A model generated the notes under the pieces. That model was not told the origin of the DNA, did no database searches, and worked only from the letters and a program-made list of their open reading frames with translations. A stretch of DNA of 64,000 nt. It comes from Agrypnia vestita (taxonomy: Eukaryota; Arthropoda; Insecta; Trichoptera; Phryganeidae). Position numbers and translations under genes: made by a program. Where the stretch lies: assembly GCA_016648135.1 (NCBI GenBank), contig JADDOH010005164.1:62001-126000 (forward strand). Reading direction: 5' to 3'. Position 1 is the stretch's first letter; each line of letters starts with the position of its first letter. This document shows, piece by piece, positions 11,835 through 23,275 of this stretch.

Positions 11835-12660
11835 ATATTTTACGTATTTAACGTCGGATACACATGTCCTATATTTGAAAGGCTCATTTTTAAATTTTAT
11901 TTCCATCGAATGCGCTGGAATAGCAGAGTGTGTGGTGGCTGAATCAGCATTTGAACACGTGGCACGCAATATTGAAATTTATCAAAGTAATAAAACGGGA
12001 AACGTACTTCTGAGAATTGTTGATACATCATTTCCAGTCTACCCTCAAAATATCGAGACGTGAAACTCTCAAAGTGGCAATAAATCAAGTTTCTTTTATA
12101 AAAATCATTCATTTTTGCCGACAAATATTTTATTCGAATATAAAACGAATTACGAGAAATTATTATTGTAGGAGACTTTGGCATTACCACGGAAGACAAG
12201 TATTCTGAAATGTATTTTATTTCTCAATTTTTTTTGATATATTTGTTTATCTGTGTGCACACACGGTGAATAGCACTATTGAATGAAAATGAGTAAAAAA
12301 AGAAAAATGTATTCTACACAACCAAACAACCTAAATATCAATTAGGTATTAAAATTTAAAAAACATTTAACATTTAAAAAAATCGGTAAATTAATTTAAA
12401 AAATGTATTATGCAAATAAAAAAATACGCAGAAAATAAATTGAATAAAACTCTATCGATTTAGTTTAATAATAAAATATAATAAAACTCTATGTGATTTT
12501 AGTTTAATAATAATTTTTTTTTAAATTTTAGTTTAATAATAAATTTTTTAATAATAGATTTAGTTTAATAATAAAATATAATAAAACTCTATGTGATTTT
12601 ACTGTTGTTAATAAACTTCCCTATAGTCCTCTGTTTGATTCGGAATTGTTGGGTAAAAAA
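11835..12660. other. Intergenic sequence with a local duplication
   Basis: The open frames at 11875-12208 match no family I recognise. A unit of about 43 bp (ttagtttaataataaaat...) occurs at about 12459 and again at about 12557, so the AT-rich stretch 12455-12600 is locally duplicated. Confidence 0.5.
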
Positions 12661-12960
12661 TATTAATCTATACCTATAAAACTCAATGTCTGTCTGTGTC
12701 TGTCTGTCTGTCTATCTGTCTATTCTCTATACAAATCCACACCGTTTGTCCGATTCGATTCAAATTTTGCAGACTTATGCTTTAGGACCCGGCGGGTAAC
12801 GTAGGCAACATTTCCCTCCTATTCTCATACCCCTTCCCCTCCCCCTCACATTTCGATGAAAATCTGTGCCGTTTGATCGATCGGACTCAAAATTTGGAAA
12901 CTTATTCTTTAGGACTCGGCGGTTAACATTGGTGACATTCCATCATATCCATTACATTAA
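12661..12960. repeat. (TGTC)n-headed repeat with a 127-bp internal duplication
   Basis: A (TGTC)n tract at about 12690-12720 is followed by two diverged copies of a module containing ccgtttg...cgat, tcaaa and ctttagga, spaced about 127 bp apart (12742 and 12869). It resembles interspersed insect repeats but contains no coding sequence. Confidence 0.5.
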
Positions 12961-12962
12961 AG

Positions 12963-13075
12963 TAATTTTAGGTCATCTGCAAATAAAAGAACTTCAATAT
13001 CTGTTAACACATTCACAATATCATTTACAAAAATAGTATAGGTTGTAAAAAAAAAAGGGTGCGATCGTTGTCTTA
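12963..13075 (-). pseudogene. LINE reverse transcriptase fragment with FADD
   Basis: On the minus strand one frame reads TYTIFVNDIVNVL then TDIEVLLFADDLKL, the core of a non-LTR reverse transcriptase: the F(V/I)NDI motif and the catalytic FADD box. Just upstream, in another frame, QRSHP resembles the QGSxLGP motif, so the reading frame is shifted. Only about 110 bp survive. Confidence 0.75.
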
Positions 13076-13119
13076 TTTTTAGATAGGTACTATGGAATTC
13101 TTGCACAGCGCAAAGTAAT

Positions 13120-14215
13120 ATTTAAGTATTGAAAGTAATTTTCCACAGATACTTAATTCTTCTAATTAATAAATAAAATTAAAAATTAAATGAATAAAAA
13201 AAAAGAGCGAGTCGCATATGATGTGTAACATTTGACATCTCACATTAAAAAATATCAATTGAGCAGCAACAGAAAATAACATCAAAATTTAAAAAAGCTA
13301 GTACCTATATAGTTATTATTAATTAGTAAATACAAGTATCTAAATAAAATATATTTGCATTTATTTATTATTGAATTTTGCCACACTGTACCGTATATCT
13401 ACATACGAATTTTTATTTAAAAATGTGTTTGGTCAATTTATGTTTTTATTTATTTTCATTGATAGCGGTAGTGTGCCGTCATACATATTGTATGAAAACT
13501 TTGAATAAACATTTAAAAATAATCATATAAATAACATAAAATTGAGAATGTATATAAATCATTAAGGGTAATTATTGTTTAAATAAAAAAGTATTTATTG
13601 GACATTTTCAAAGATATAAGCCAAAATATATCAAAGTTACAACATCCACACGCTGGACACCAGCCGCAAAGCATATATACAAAATCAGAAGCGTTGGCTG
13701 TTGGAAGTGTTGGACATTGATTTGTTTATAAAAGATGATTTTTCGTCTTATTTCCTGTTACGCATTTCCGTCCATTTTCACGAAATCACTGCCACAGATG
13801 GCAGGAAAGCGAGAGGAAAGATGTTACGCATCAAAAAAATTAAGATTTGTAATGCGGGTTTAACACTGAAGATCGTCAGTAGTCAGTGCAAACTAGGTAC
13901 CTACATACTCAAATTCATCTCCGGAATATTTATATTTATCATACCTAAGTCAGCTCTTAGTAAAACATTAAATTGAAACCTTTTCTTTCCAATGTCATCT
14001 GAGATATATTGTAATTAAAGTTTTGATAAACTTGATAAGCGAGTAAAGATTTGTCGCGCCTCACTTTTATTGACTTTTATTAATACAGGTTAATTTAAGG
14101 GTTCGCATGATCAAAAAATATTTATTTATTTTAAGATGTATTTTATTAATGGAATGCAAAAATGCAAGTGATTTTTTCTAAGTTAGCCATAGTTACTCCT
14201 ATAAAATATACGTTC
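13120..14215. other. Intergenic sequence
   Basis: No gene recognised. The 91-codon open frame at 13701-13976 resembles nothing known to me. The region is AT-rich. Confidence 0.5.
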
Positions 14216-14221
14216 TTTCAA

Positions 14222-14940
14222 TACCTAATAATAATAATAATATTTGGATCATTTGTATAGCGCCGTTTTCGTGAGCACCTACTCACCTCAAGGGCGCTTC
14301 ACACAAAACAACCAACTGACGAAAAACACTTATTTCTATTACATACTTATTCACTAGATGACATGCAAAAAATTGAATTAACACTTAAAACTAGAAAATG
14401 GGAGTGCTAGAAAGAAACAGGTATTTTCACGGAGTACGTACTGGGAGTGGGAAACATTAAAAAGTGATGTAACGGTCTGATTCTATAGGTTTTTATATGA
14501 TTGCCTAAACAAATGAGTCTTTAGTTGTTTTTTGAACTGTGGTAAGCTGTTGTCTCAGTTTATATGATAGTTTGTTTCAGAAATTTGGTCCAGCCACCGT
14601 CAAAGCACGGTCACCGAAATTGGGTTTGTGAACGCGATTTACTTCAACTGACCTATTTTTATTATTAGATGTTGATTTTAAGCGAAGAGTTATGGAATGG
14701 AAGTTAAAATGGAATGCAGAAGTCGGTTATGTATTGAGGGGCCATATTGTGAATAACCTTGAATATTGTGAGGCATAACCTGTATTCAATCCTCTCTGGA
14801 AATTTAAGCCAGTGAAGGTTTTGAATATGTGTGAGATATGCGCAGACTTTGATATGCCAGTAATAAGTCTTGCAGCGGCATTAAATACCGATTGTAGTTT
14901 GTTTATTTCCTGTTTCAGGATATGTGCGTAGATACCATAA
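14222..14940 (-). pseudogene. L2/CR1-like LINE 3' end with (ATT)n tail
   Basis: The minus strand encodes, in several shifted frames, LQSVFNAAARLITGISK, then WLKFPERIEYRLCL, then IFKVIHNMAPQYITD, HKPNFGDRALTVAGP, and FKKQLKTHLFRQSYKNL before a stop. These match the conserved C-terminus of many LINE polymerases (RVQNAAARLI, AxGPxLWNxLP, FKKxLKTHLF). The W of FWN is a stop codon here, and at least two frameshifts are present. The 3' end runs into 'ggcgctatacaaatg' and an ATT microsatellite, typical of L2-type tails. Confidence 0.85.
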
Positions 14941-14959
14941 CATTACCTAAATATACATT

Positions 14960-15350
14960 TATCTAAATAATACTGATTTAAATTGAAGGCAAACAATGAT
15001 AATCAAGAATATAAAAGCATTCAATTATGTTTTCAAGGTAAACAAACATATCACATAAATGTACGCTTTAAATTTTATTTACCAGTTGGTATATTATTGA
15101 AAGCAATTTCATACGATTGATAGACAGATTGACGTAGAATACTGTATTCGTTAAGCATATATGTCGTTCATCCATAGCAATAATGTAAAAAGCATATCTA
15201 TGTATGTTGTAATATATGCGAGGGGAGCCTCTGCGTCCAGCATCAGTTGCGGGGTAGCAGGGCTGGACCAGATTGTGGAGGGTAACGCTTTTGTTTTCCG
15301 CAAAAAAGATAAAGATCAGAATATTTTGAATAAGTTAAAATCTTATATAG
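14960..15350. other. Intergenic sequence
   Basis: AT-rich with a less AT-rich patch at about 15220-15300. No gene or repeat family is recognised. Confidence 0.45.
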
Positions 15351-15355
15351 GTACA

Positions 15356-15895
15356 TTAATTGATTAATGATGTCTCTGTGACAAAAATCCAGCACTGTTC
15401 TGAAAGATTTGAACAAACTCAAAATATTGTGAATGAAATAAACTGGTAAAAAGGAATTTAATAAAAATTTGAAATAATGTTTCTGGCGTATACTAGTGTA
15501 ATGCTAGTAATTCGGATGAATTTTCATTACACAGATAAAGAAAATTGCTATCGAAAAATTCCGTAATCAATTGTAGAGGTCTCATTAGCGACATCTGTGG
15601 GCATTATGGGGGAACGAAAATGCTTTGGGGCAGGCCGCGTTGAGGATGGTCACAACATACATGTAAAGCGTGGCACGCAATTTAAATATATACATCTTCC
15701 AAAAAATTAGTAGTCATGGTATATTCTATTATGGGTGGAGATGGCGAACGTTACATTGTGTAAAGTGATCACTTAAGCCAGCCGTACGATAGGTCCTAAG
15801 CCCTATGTACACCCAAAAGACTTCTATACCTACTTTCCCATAATAAAAATATAGTTTCGTCTCTGTGAGATATCAATAATATACATTAAGATAAA
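15356..15895 (+). mobile_element. Modular repeat R-P-Q, locus 1
   Basis: Three modules lie in one orientation: R (about 15356-15435), P (about 15440-15690, with gaggtctcattagcgacatc) and Q (about 15728-15895, ending gtttcgtctctgtgagat). All recur at 60310-60845 in a different relative arrangement. Q ends also occur at 34232-34426 and 36060-36250. No protein is encoded. Confidence 0.7.
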
Positions 15896-16187
15896 GATCG
15901 CTTACCTTCTCTGGTGTAGAGTTTATCTTGTGACAGCTCGTGCACTGTCGTCGATTATTGAATTTTATAAGAGGGACATTTTCCGAGGTATTTCTTATCA
16001 GCCCTATCGTAATCCTATCGACTTCGCTACGATCAGTGTTATTTCTAATTCCTTCATTCCTGTGAGTACATTTTCATCAGAATTAGTTCATTTTCTGGTG
16101 TGATTTCCAAATAAAAGAAATAGAAAAAAGAACGGTATAGTTTTTACAGTGTGGAATAGTTTTCTGGGGTATGACCTTTAAGTCTAT

Positions 16188-16516
16188 TATACAGGGTGTA
16201 CCAGAGCTACCAGCAGAAACTTTACCGGTAGATTTATGACTATGTTATGAGTCTAAAATGTTGAAGCAACCATGCCCTAATATCAATAGTTATTGAGATA
16301 TGCAATATCAAATTTTGCATTTTTTTTTCAATATTTCTCACTTATTTTTTGTAAAATGTTGAACTATCTTACAGTAACTTATGTCGATTATGAAAAATTC
16401 AATCACTTTAACACAAGTTGAATAAAATGACAAAAACCTTGCAAAAAAGTCCTTTTTACAAGGTTTTTATCATTTTATTTAAGTTGTATTGAAGCAAATA
16501 AATTTTTAATAATTTA
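16188..16516. mobile_element. Family Y foldback element, interrupted by mariner
   Basis: It starts acagggtgtaccagagctacc and matches the left arm and centre of the Y element at 6179-6667, including an internal hairpin (aaaaacctt...aaggttttt). The mariner begins directly at 16519. The remaining right arm is not found beyond the mariner at 17807, so it was lost at or after the insertion. Confidence 0.7.
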
Positions 16517-16518
16517 TA

Positions 16519-17804
16519 TTAGGTCCTTACATATGAAATTGGCGTTTAGTATGGGAGGAACATAAAGCCGATTTTTTTTTATTATATTATATTTATTTAA
16601 TCAAAGTATGTACCATTGCTATCTATGCACTTTTGCCATCTCATAGGTAGTTCATCGATCCCTTTACTAAAAAAACCATTCGGACGGGAATCAATAAAAT
16701 CTTTGAAGGCGGTTTGGACTGCCCCATCGGAGTTGAATTTTTTCCTTTGCAAGAAGTTATCCAAATTTCGAAAAAAATGGTAATCTGTTGGGGCAAGGTC
16801 CGGAAAGTACGGTGGATGTCTTAGACATTCCAATTGAAGCTCCTCTAATTTGGTAGCCGTCTGTTGTGCAGTGTGTGGTCTAGCGTTATCATGAAGCAGC
16901 AGTGGCCTAGAGCGATTAACCAGCCTCGGTTGTTTAGCAGCTAGCTTTTCCATCATGGTTTGCAGTTGCTGACAATAGACATCTGCCGTAATCGTCTGGC
17001 CAGATTTAAGAAAGCTGTAGTGAACGACACCAGCACTAGTCCACCAAACGCTCACAAGTAACTTTTTTGGAGTCAATTTTCGCTTGGGGCATGGTTTGGC
17101 TGGTTCGGCAGGGTTCAGCCATTGCGATGAGCGCTTCCGATTATCGTACAGGATCCACTTTTCATCACAGGTAATGATTCGATTTAAAATCCCTTCATTA
17201 TTGTGCCGGTTGAGTAATGCAACGCAGCAGTCAACGCGCGTTTGTTGATTTGCTTCACTCAATTCGTGAGGTACCCACCTTTCAAGCTTTTTCACCTTAC
17301 CAATTTGCTTCAAGTGGATTAAAACAGTTTTATCACTAACACCGCAGCCTGCAGCTAACTCGGATGTGGTTTGCGATGGATCCGCTTCCACAATAGCCTT
17401 CAATTCTTCATTATCAACTTTGGTCTCCGGCCGTCCACGGGGCTTGTTCTGCAGGTCGAAATTTCCAGAACGAAAACGTTGGAACCAAAAACGCACTGTG
17501 TTTTCTTTTGCGGCACCGTCGCCATACACATCATTAATCCTTCGAGCCGTTTCTGCAGCACTGGTGCCACGGTGGAACTCGTATTCGTAAATAACGCGAT
17601 ATTTCAAGTTTTTCATTTTGTAAACTGAGTGACGCAAAGAAAAAAACAATTGAGGAAAAAACAAATGAATTATAATTTTCAAAACACAAGTACATGAGTA
17701 AATAGCTGTATAAATTTAGATTTGGAATTCCTAACCAAAGAGAAGATATTTGAGATCAAATTTGCCAGTACGGCAAAACGCCAATTTCATATGTAAGGAC
17801 CTAA
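16519..17804 (-). mobile_element. Mariner transposon, apparently full length
   Basis: A 1286-bp element has perfect 29-bp terminal inverted repeats beginning TTAGGTCCTTACATATGAAA (16519-16547 and 17776-17804), flanked on both sides by the dinucleotide TA (16517-16518, 17805-17806), the hallmark target duplication of Tc1/mariner elements. Length and organisation fit the ~1.3-kb mariner norm. One transposase gene occupies the minus strand. Perfect repeats and an uninterrupted gene indicate a young insertion. I do not assign a subfamily. Confidence 0.95.
16597..17616 (-). CDS. Mariner transposase (DD34D)
   Basis: The 339-residue protein starts at the ATG at 17616 (MKNLKYRV...); an in-frame ATG 22 codons upstream would give 361 residues, but the shorter form matches the usual mariner length of about 345. 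Residues 1-110 are the DNA-binding half, with helix-turn-helix regions and a GRP linker (PRGRPETK, about 59-66). The WVPHEL signature is at 114-119. The catalytic triad is visible as D151 (TCDEKW), D243 (LLHDNARPH) and D278 (LAPTDYHFF), with 34 residues between the last two. The usual YSPDLAPTDYH motif reads YFPDLAPTDYH, a substitution outside the triad. No stop or frameshift is present. It would act in the nucleus by binding the terminal repeats and cutting and pasting the element into TA sites. Known: family chemistry. Inferred: that this copy is still active. Confidence 0.93.
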   Translation of the reverse strand: MKNLKYRVIYEYEFHRGTSAAETARRINDVYGDGAAKENTVRFWFQRFRSGNFDLQNKPRGRPETKVDNEELKAIVEADPSQTTSELAAGCGVSDKTVLIHLKQIGKVKKLERWVPHELSEANQQTRVDCCVALLNRHNNEGILNRIITCDEKWILYDNRKRSSQWLNPAEPAKPCPKRKLTPKKLLVSVWWTSAGVVHYSFLKSGQTITADVYCQQLQTMMEKLAAKQPRLVNRSRPLLLHDNARPHTAQQTATKLEELQLECLRHPPYFPDLAPTDYHFFRNLDNFLQRKKFNSDGAVQTAFKDFIDSRPNGFFSKGIDELPMRWQKCIDSNGTYFD

Positions 17805-17806
17805 TA

Positions 17807-18640
17807 TAAGGGTTCATATACTCGTTCTGTTATGCCAATATTATATATTTTATTAACGCCGTTATGTACAATGAAATTAAAATAAAAAAAATAAAATAAA
17901 GAAAAGAAAAAGAAGAAAGCCGGAAATAAATTAAAGAAAAACAAGCAATAATACATCAGTGGTGGCGAACCTGGGGCACACATGTTCGTGTAAGAGGGCA
18001 TCTACTCGAACCATTTACATATTCAACTTTTGTTATAATAGATAACTTACTCATGGAAAGCAGAAAGAATAGCGCATTATCCGAATCCCATAAAATATAT
18101 TACAAGACTATCTAAGGATCTAGAACGGCCTATAGCAATCCAGAGTATTTATCTATAATCCGGAAATGCCTGGAACAACATAGAAGCGATGGGAATCTTC
18201 TCCTAAACATTATAAAAGAAAATAATCTTCTCAAGACTTCGAAAAAACCAGTGTTTGGGTATAAATACTGGGACTACGCCACGGCGACAGAGATGGTTTT
18301 GACAGATCGCTCAGTGCGAAGTAAGTCGCAAGATGACGGTGTGCCTAGTAGTTAAATTGCGAACCAACAGATATCGAGTGAAATAAGGAAGCGAGTGCTC
18401 ACCTAAGTGGCGAAATAAATAAATGCGATTATTACAAGCGAGAAATGTTCTGTAATTTGTTAAGGTTTTTTTCTAAAAGCCTTTTTTCTATTTTTTTCCA
18501 TAAAAATCTATTCGGTGGGGTGAATGACGAAGGATCTACCTAACCAACTTCCATCTCATCGGACCGTACTGTTAAATGAAACAAATCCTCACGTCTGGTT
18601 TCGAAGTAAAAAAACTCATTATAATATAATCGCTTGCTAG
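17807..18640. other. Intergenic sequence with a TATA-like site
   Basis: No gene recognised. TATAAATA at 18260-18267, with AATAAATAAATG about 155 bp downstream, recalls the promoter/poly(A) layout of an LTR, but I could not find matching TG/CA ends or a target duplication, so that identity is not claimed. Confidence 0.4.
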
Positions 18641-18645
18641 TAGAT

Positions 18646-19240
18646 AATTTGGGCAGTATTATTACTGACAATCTGGACCCTAATACGTAGATCAAATGCA
18701 GAATAGAGATAGCCCGTGCATCTTTTAATAAGATGAAAAGTCTACTCTGTAATTCTTAAACTTGAAGCTCAGACAGAGGTTGATCAAATGCTATGTATGG
18801 TCAGTTCTACTTTACGGTATTGAAGCATGGACGCTGAAAGTGAATACTCTAAATCGTCTAGAGGCGTTCGAAATGTGGATACATCGTAAAATGTTAAGGA
18901 TACCTTGGACTGACATGACTAGTAATATTGAAGTTTTACGTAGAGCAAATACAAACAGATAGTTACTCAACACAGTAAAGCTCCGTAAAATTTCGTACTT
19001 TGGTCATATAATGAGAGGCGAAAAGTACTCCATCCATCAGCTCATCATGAAGGGGAAGATTGAGGGTCGCAGAGAGGTAGGAAGGAGGCGGCATTCCTGG
19101 CTTCGAAACATCCGAGAGTGGACCGGGATAAGAAGCGTGGAAGAGCTGTTCCGCACTGCCCTGGACAAGGAAACTTTCTCCCAGACGATCGTCGACGTCG
19201 GGGGGACCCGACAGGGCACATGAAAAAGAAGAAGAAGTAC
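18646..19240 (+). pseudogene. RTE-like LINE, 3' end of the polymerase ORF
   Basis: Conceptual reading in order: NLGSIITDNLDPNT, stop, IKCRIEIARASFNKMKSLL, a frameshift near 18755, LKLRQRLIKCYVWSVLLYG then IEAWTLK, RLEAFEMWIHRKMLRIPWT, a stop at 18960, then YFGHIMRGEKYS, GKIEGRREVGRRRHSWLRN and REWTGIRSVEELF. This is the standard C-terminal region of insect endonuclease/reverse transcriptase LINEs (YVWSxLLYGxEAWTL, GHIMRGxxY, GRRRxSWL). At least two in-frame stops and one frameshift disable it. It ends in a (GAA)n tail. The last ~185 bp match the copy at 29894-30085. Confidence 0.85.
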
Positions 19241-19244
19241 ATAA

Positions 19245-20385
19245 TTAATATTTTAAATTTTTTGGCATGCTTACGTAAAAAGATTCGCCATAGCTGATCT
19301 AGACTATCCGAGCTCCATAGTGAATGGTACCCACCGCTTACCCAGGACCGTTCTAAGAGCAAAAACTTCCATATCGGTCCTACTCAATCGTCTCCAGGTT
19401 GACATTTTTTTCAACTAACAAGCAGAATCGTGCTGCTCCGCACCGGTCGTATAAACCAGTGCGAAGCGGAACGGCCGCTCGAACAAAACCATTCACTGTC
19501 CCCGCCTTAAGATATGTCTTTATTAGAAAAAAAACAAAATACATCATTATAATACATTGAAATAAAACAATAACATAATAGTAAGAAGGATAATAACATA
19601 ACATAATATTAAGAAGGAAGAAAGGAAGGAAGGAAAAATAACATAATAGTAAGAGGGAAAAGCTCCACAGTTCAGGAAAGCATCTCAGCTACCTGAGAAC
19701 TATAAGTCGTTATCACGTTATTCAAAATACTAGAAGTCGTTATGCTGACTCGCGACATTTTTCAGATAGTAAGTAAACAGTGCGATTCCGCCGTATTATT
19801 TTGCAGCTGTCTGGTTGCGGATCTGCCTGCGGCGTCTCGATCGCAGTCCTCCATTGTGTATTCCGCTCGCGGGTGTCGTGTATCGTCGCGTGTACAGATT
19901 TTTTCATGGCCTACGTGATGATAATACCTTACGTCGGCGACGCCGGGTTGGCGACGCCAAAAATCCTCGACGCCCGTCGTGGGATTCCTCTCTATTCGCG
20001 TGCCGATGCCGGACCAATAGTTATGTGGAGGGTTTATGGGCGCATTTATCGCATTAAACGTATAATTCTCGTATTAAGCGATAGAACAGGAAAATAATTT
20101 TTTTCAATATTGAAAACGCTTGAGATAATACAAAAATAAAAATAATGTTATTTTAAGTGACAAAAAGTCGAAAACATTTTAGATATTTGAAACCGATGAA
20201 TTTTGGAAATAAAAAAAATTTTAATAGTAAATTGAATGTTATAAATAATCAGGTCCTTTTTGCAAACAGTCATCCTTTGAATTTATTTTCATGTTAAATA
20301 GGTACTTTATATTATTCATTTTCCATATATAACTTTTTAATATTTTGATTATCTATACTTAGATTTTTAAATTTTATTTTAGTTA
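19245..20385. other. Intergenic sequence with a GC-richer open frame
   Basis: A (GAAG)n run is at about 19605-19640. The open frame at 19780-20097 is GC-richer than its surroundings but resembles no protein family I know, so no gene is called. Confidence 0.45.
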
Positions 20386-20387
20386 TC

Positions 20388-20420
20388 CTGACGAAGAAGC
20401 CATTGGCTTCGAAACATGTT
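20388..20420 (+). ncRNA. Hammerhead-like ribozyme motif (ACATGT type)
   Basis: CTGACGA (20388-20394), an extra A, stem II GAAGCC/GGCTTC, then GAAAC (20411-20415) and the palindromic helix III ACATGT before U. Core boxes are intact. The downstream sequence aaTGGTGTAAAAA resembles that after the other copies. Stem I is weak in this copy. The reverse-strand copy at 40590-40622 has nearly the same sequence. Confidence 0.55.
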
Positions 20421-20424
20421 TAAT

Positions 20425-21590
20425 TTTTTCAATAATAAAAAAAATGGTGTAAAAAATGTTTAATTCTATAAATTATAACGATAAATTTATATTTATTTGA
20501 GAAAGATACAGTATAAAAACATTTCTATCGCAATAAATTCAAATAGTATATAACAAAGATTCCAAGATATAGTATAAAAACATTTCTATCGCAATAAATT
20601 TCGTTATCTGAATTGAATTGTTTAAATCTTTTCATTGTGTACAAACTACAGAGATAATTGTAATGGTATACGGGTTCTGTTATAAACCTAATTTATTTAA
20701 ATAAGTAAGTTGTATTACAAAGTGAATTATATGCATGTATATTTTAAACAAACTTGCATGTCATGTACAGCTTTAAAAAACTTCGTATCAACCTAGATAT
20801 CGAGGTTTTCCTTCTCGGGTAACCACTGTTTTTTTATAAATTACGTGTAAGAATATCGAATAGTCTGTGAACGCGCATCTGTTAAACAATACAATCCTTC
20901 ATAATTATTATAAACAGTATTTGAAAATTATTGAATAATATTTTAAAAACACTTTTGACGTACGACAAATATTACGCACTGCGTTATCGTTACATGTACA
21001 TCCCTTTTCCTCTTTTCTCCCCGCCAGAGCTGAACTTAAGTTAATTTTTTGTAATCGATGCATGAGGTGCCTCTTATCGATGAATTCAGCTAAAGTCGGG
21101 TTTTTTCCGGGACGCATGATATATTCATGAAAAACCACTCAATTTTATGTTACACTGAAAGATTCGATCGTGGCGAAATTGCTTGATTTTTCAATCCGCT
21201 CTGTGGGTCGATCGATCGAGGCAAGAGATCATTGTTAAAATATTTGGGAGCAAGACCTCGACATCCCAAGGCTGGAGAGCATTCGCGTTTCTGTGAAATC
21301 TTATTCGTAATTGGGTGTTTTTCTTGGAAACCTTATAGGACATTAGCGTGTGTGGATATTGTTTATGTGTATTTATTTATGTGTGTGGTGTGCGCTACCA
21401 ACGGATTCAGAGTGAAAATCAATTGTGACAACTACCGTAAAACATCGTAGGTTTTTTCATCGTAGGTAGAATGCGCACTCTTGGGACAGTAGTCTCCCAA
21501 GAGTGTGCGTTCTACTTCATTATAACATAATCTGTAAAACATTGAGTTCATATTTAACTGTGATTTCGGATATTTTATACCCACCGTATG
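20425..21590. other. Intergenic sequence
   Basis: A ~45-bp unit (gatacagtataaaaacatttctatcgc) is nearly repeated at about 20505 and 20568. At 21465-21515 there is an imperfect inverted pair (gaatgcgcactcttgg against ccaagagtgtgcgttc). No genes recognised. Confidence 0.5.
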
Positions 21591-21593
21591 TAT

Positions 21594-21640
21594 TACCGAG
21601 AAGCGAATCTCGACGTTTCGTTGGATACTTATTCAAGGAA
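21594..21640 (-). ncRNA. Broken hammerhead-like motif of PLE family A
   Basis: The minus strand retains the stem II/GAAAC/helix III part (ccaacgaaacgtcgag) but the CTGATGA box and the start of stem II are deleted relative to 10836-10882. It lies about 35 bp after the PLE stop codon, the position occupied by intact motifs elsewhere. Predicted inactive. Confidence 0.5.
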
Positions 21641-21673
21641 GACCTTAACCCGCGGAGTTGGAGGTCGGACTGA

Positions 21674-22171
21674 TTAAAGGTGTTGCTTTCTAGGGCGTAA
21701 ATTGTATGCACTTTGTTGTGGAGTGTTCTCTTCTTCTACAATAGAGGTCGCCAGTGTGCAATATGTACTAGTTACGTCGGCGGATTTTACTGCGACTTCT
21801 CTCAAGGGTTGAATCAGTGTCGTTAGAACAGAACGCCAAATACTTGATAGTTTGTAACTGTCATCTCTATTGAAATTGGGATGTTTGTATATTTCAATGG
21901 ACTCTCTAACTAATCTGGGTATAAGGTACGGTTCTGTTGATAAGATTTTTGCCTTGTCAAATCTGATGAAGTGACAGAGATTCCCTTTGGATGCATGTTC
22001 GCAGATTGCCGATGTATTGGATTTGTTGTTTTTAATTGCTCCAATGTGTTCCTTCAATCGTGTAGCGATATTGCGTTTGGTTTGTCCTATGTAGAAAGCT
22101 CCACAATCGCATGGCACTCTGTATACACCTGGAGACTCAAACGGTGTGTTACCTTTTACACTACCTAACAT
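21674..22171 (-). pseudogene. Penelope-like element GIY-YIG endonuclease domain
   Basis: The 165-residue open frame carries GVY (15-17), CDC (21-23), YIG (27-29), RNIATRLKEH (33-42) and CEH (57-59), the GIY-YIG endonuclease core with cysteine/histidine positions as found at the C-terminus of Penelope-like retroelement proteins. The reverse transcriptase that should precede it is absent, so this is a 5'-truncated copy, although this domain itself is uninterrupted. The enzyme would nick target DNA during retrotransposition. The 3' flank holds a damaged ribozyme motif. C-terminal copies are at 887-1075 and 10883-10938. Confidence 0.8.
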
Positions 22172-22174
22172 ACG

Positions 22175-23140
22175 CGAGATCGAACTATACTATACTATTA
22201 CAGTTGAATATGTCTAACGACCGTAATAACAACCTTAACTCATTGAGTTCATAGTTTTAATTTATTTGACCGATTCTTTTTCTTTTTCTTCAGAAAGTGT
22301 AGGCCAGTATCTACAAAGGGAGATGGCAGGTGCAGCTTTATGCGTTTTCTCAAACTCGATTCTGCCATAGCAATTACCACACATATCTTACTCTTCCCCT
22401 CCCCTACCATTATGCGAGCAAGATCAAGATCAAATATTTTATCTGCTTGTTTCTCGGGGTTTCGATTCCATTTGCAACATTTTTTAAAAAATTATTTTAA
22501 CGTTCCGCAAAAGTACGCATGCGCACTCTTGATACCGACACCATGATTTCAAATAGCCGAATGGTAACGCCATCTAGTCGACATCGGCATGAATGAATTC
22601 TGTCAGTTGTTTGTCAATAAAGTATTTTCACCAAATTCCACATAAAATTCTAGTTCCTTTTTAAAACCAATACGTCACACACGTTGCAAAACTCAAAAAC
22701 ATTTTATCAAAAGTGTTGGATTTCAAAAAACTTACATTTTTTCATCAAAACACGTTTGTTTTGCTCCAAATTTAATCAACACAAAGATCGGCATCGGGCA
22801 TTCGAAACACGACAGAAATAAGTGCCAATCAACCAAAATTGTGGAAAATTTGAAAACTGCGTACTGTTAGGAACCGCGCTCTTGGGGCACCTTACCCTAC
22901 TGTTCCTACTATGAGTTCCGAATGGAGCAGGGTCTCATATGTTCCGTTCCGCATGTCGGAGGTCGTACTTGTACAAAATTATCATTTTGATGAATACAGA
23001 TTTATTGTGTTGTTAACTTTTATCAAATAAGATACTTCGACTATATAAAAATTCGACTGTATAGTATTTTCATGCTATTTTTCGATCATGCGGAGAAGGT
23101 GCAAAATTTCAGTTCTGCGGTACTATTTAAGTAAAGTTAA
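22175..23140. other. Intergenic sequence
   Basis: No gene or known repeat recognised. Parts (22300-22450, 22860-22970) are less AT-rich but show no coding signature I can name. Confidence 0.45.
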
Positions 23141-23149
23141 TATATATAT

Positions 23150-23275
23150 TTTTTTAAATAGAGATGCAAACACGAAATACATGTCACATCAAGACTTTTA
23201 CTATTTTCAAACAAAGGTAATCGCTTGTGCTATGAAAATAGGACTAACTTGCTAATAAGACCAACAAACTACTCT
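23150..23275 (-). repeat. SINE family 2, copy with deleted tRNA head
   Basis: The body (aaatagagatgcaaacacg ... gctatgaaaataggactaac) matches the full copy at 45580-45768. Most of the tRNA-like head is missing: the sequence jumps from cttgct to aagaccaacaaact, removing about 65 bp between short similar sequences. Confidence 0.7.

Noticed and set aside
16066..16080. CTGATGA on the minus strand near 16070
   Set aside because: No paired stem II and no GAAAC; chance occurrence.
18031..18600. LTR interpretation of the TATA-containing region
   Set aside because: TATAAATA and poly(A)-like signals fit, but no TG/CA ends with a target duplication could be found.
19780..20097. 105-codon GC-richer open frame
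   Set aside because: Overlaps another frame of similar length; no domain recognised. Could be an exon but cannot be supported.
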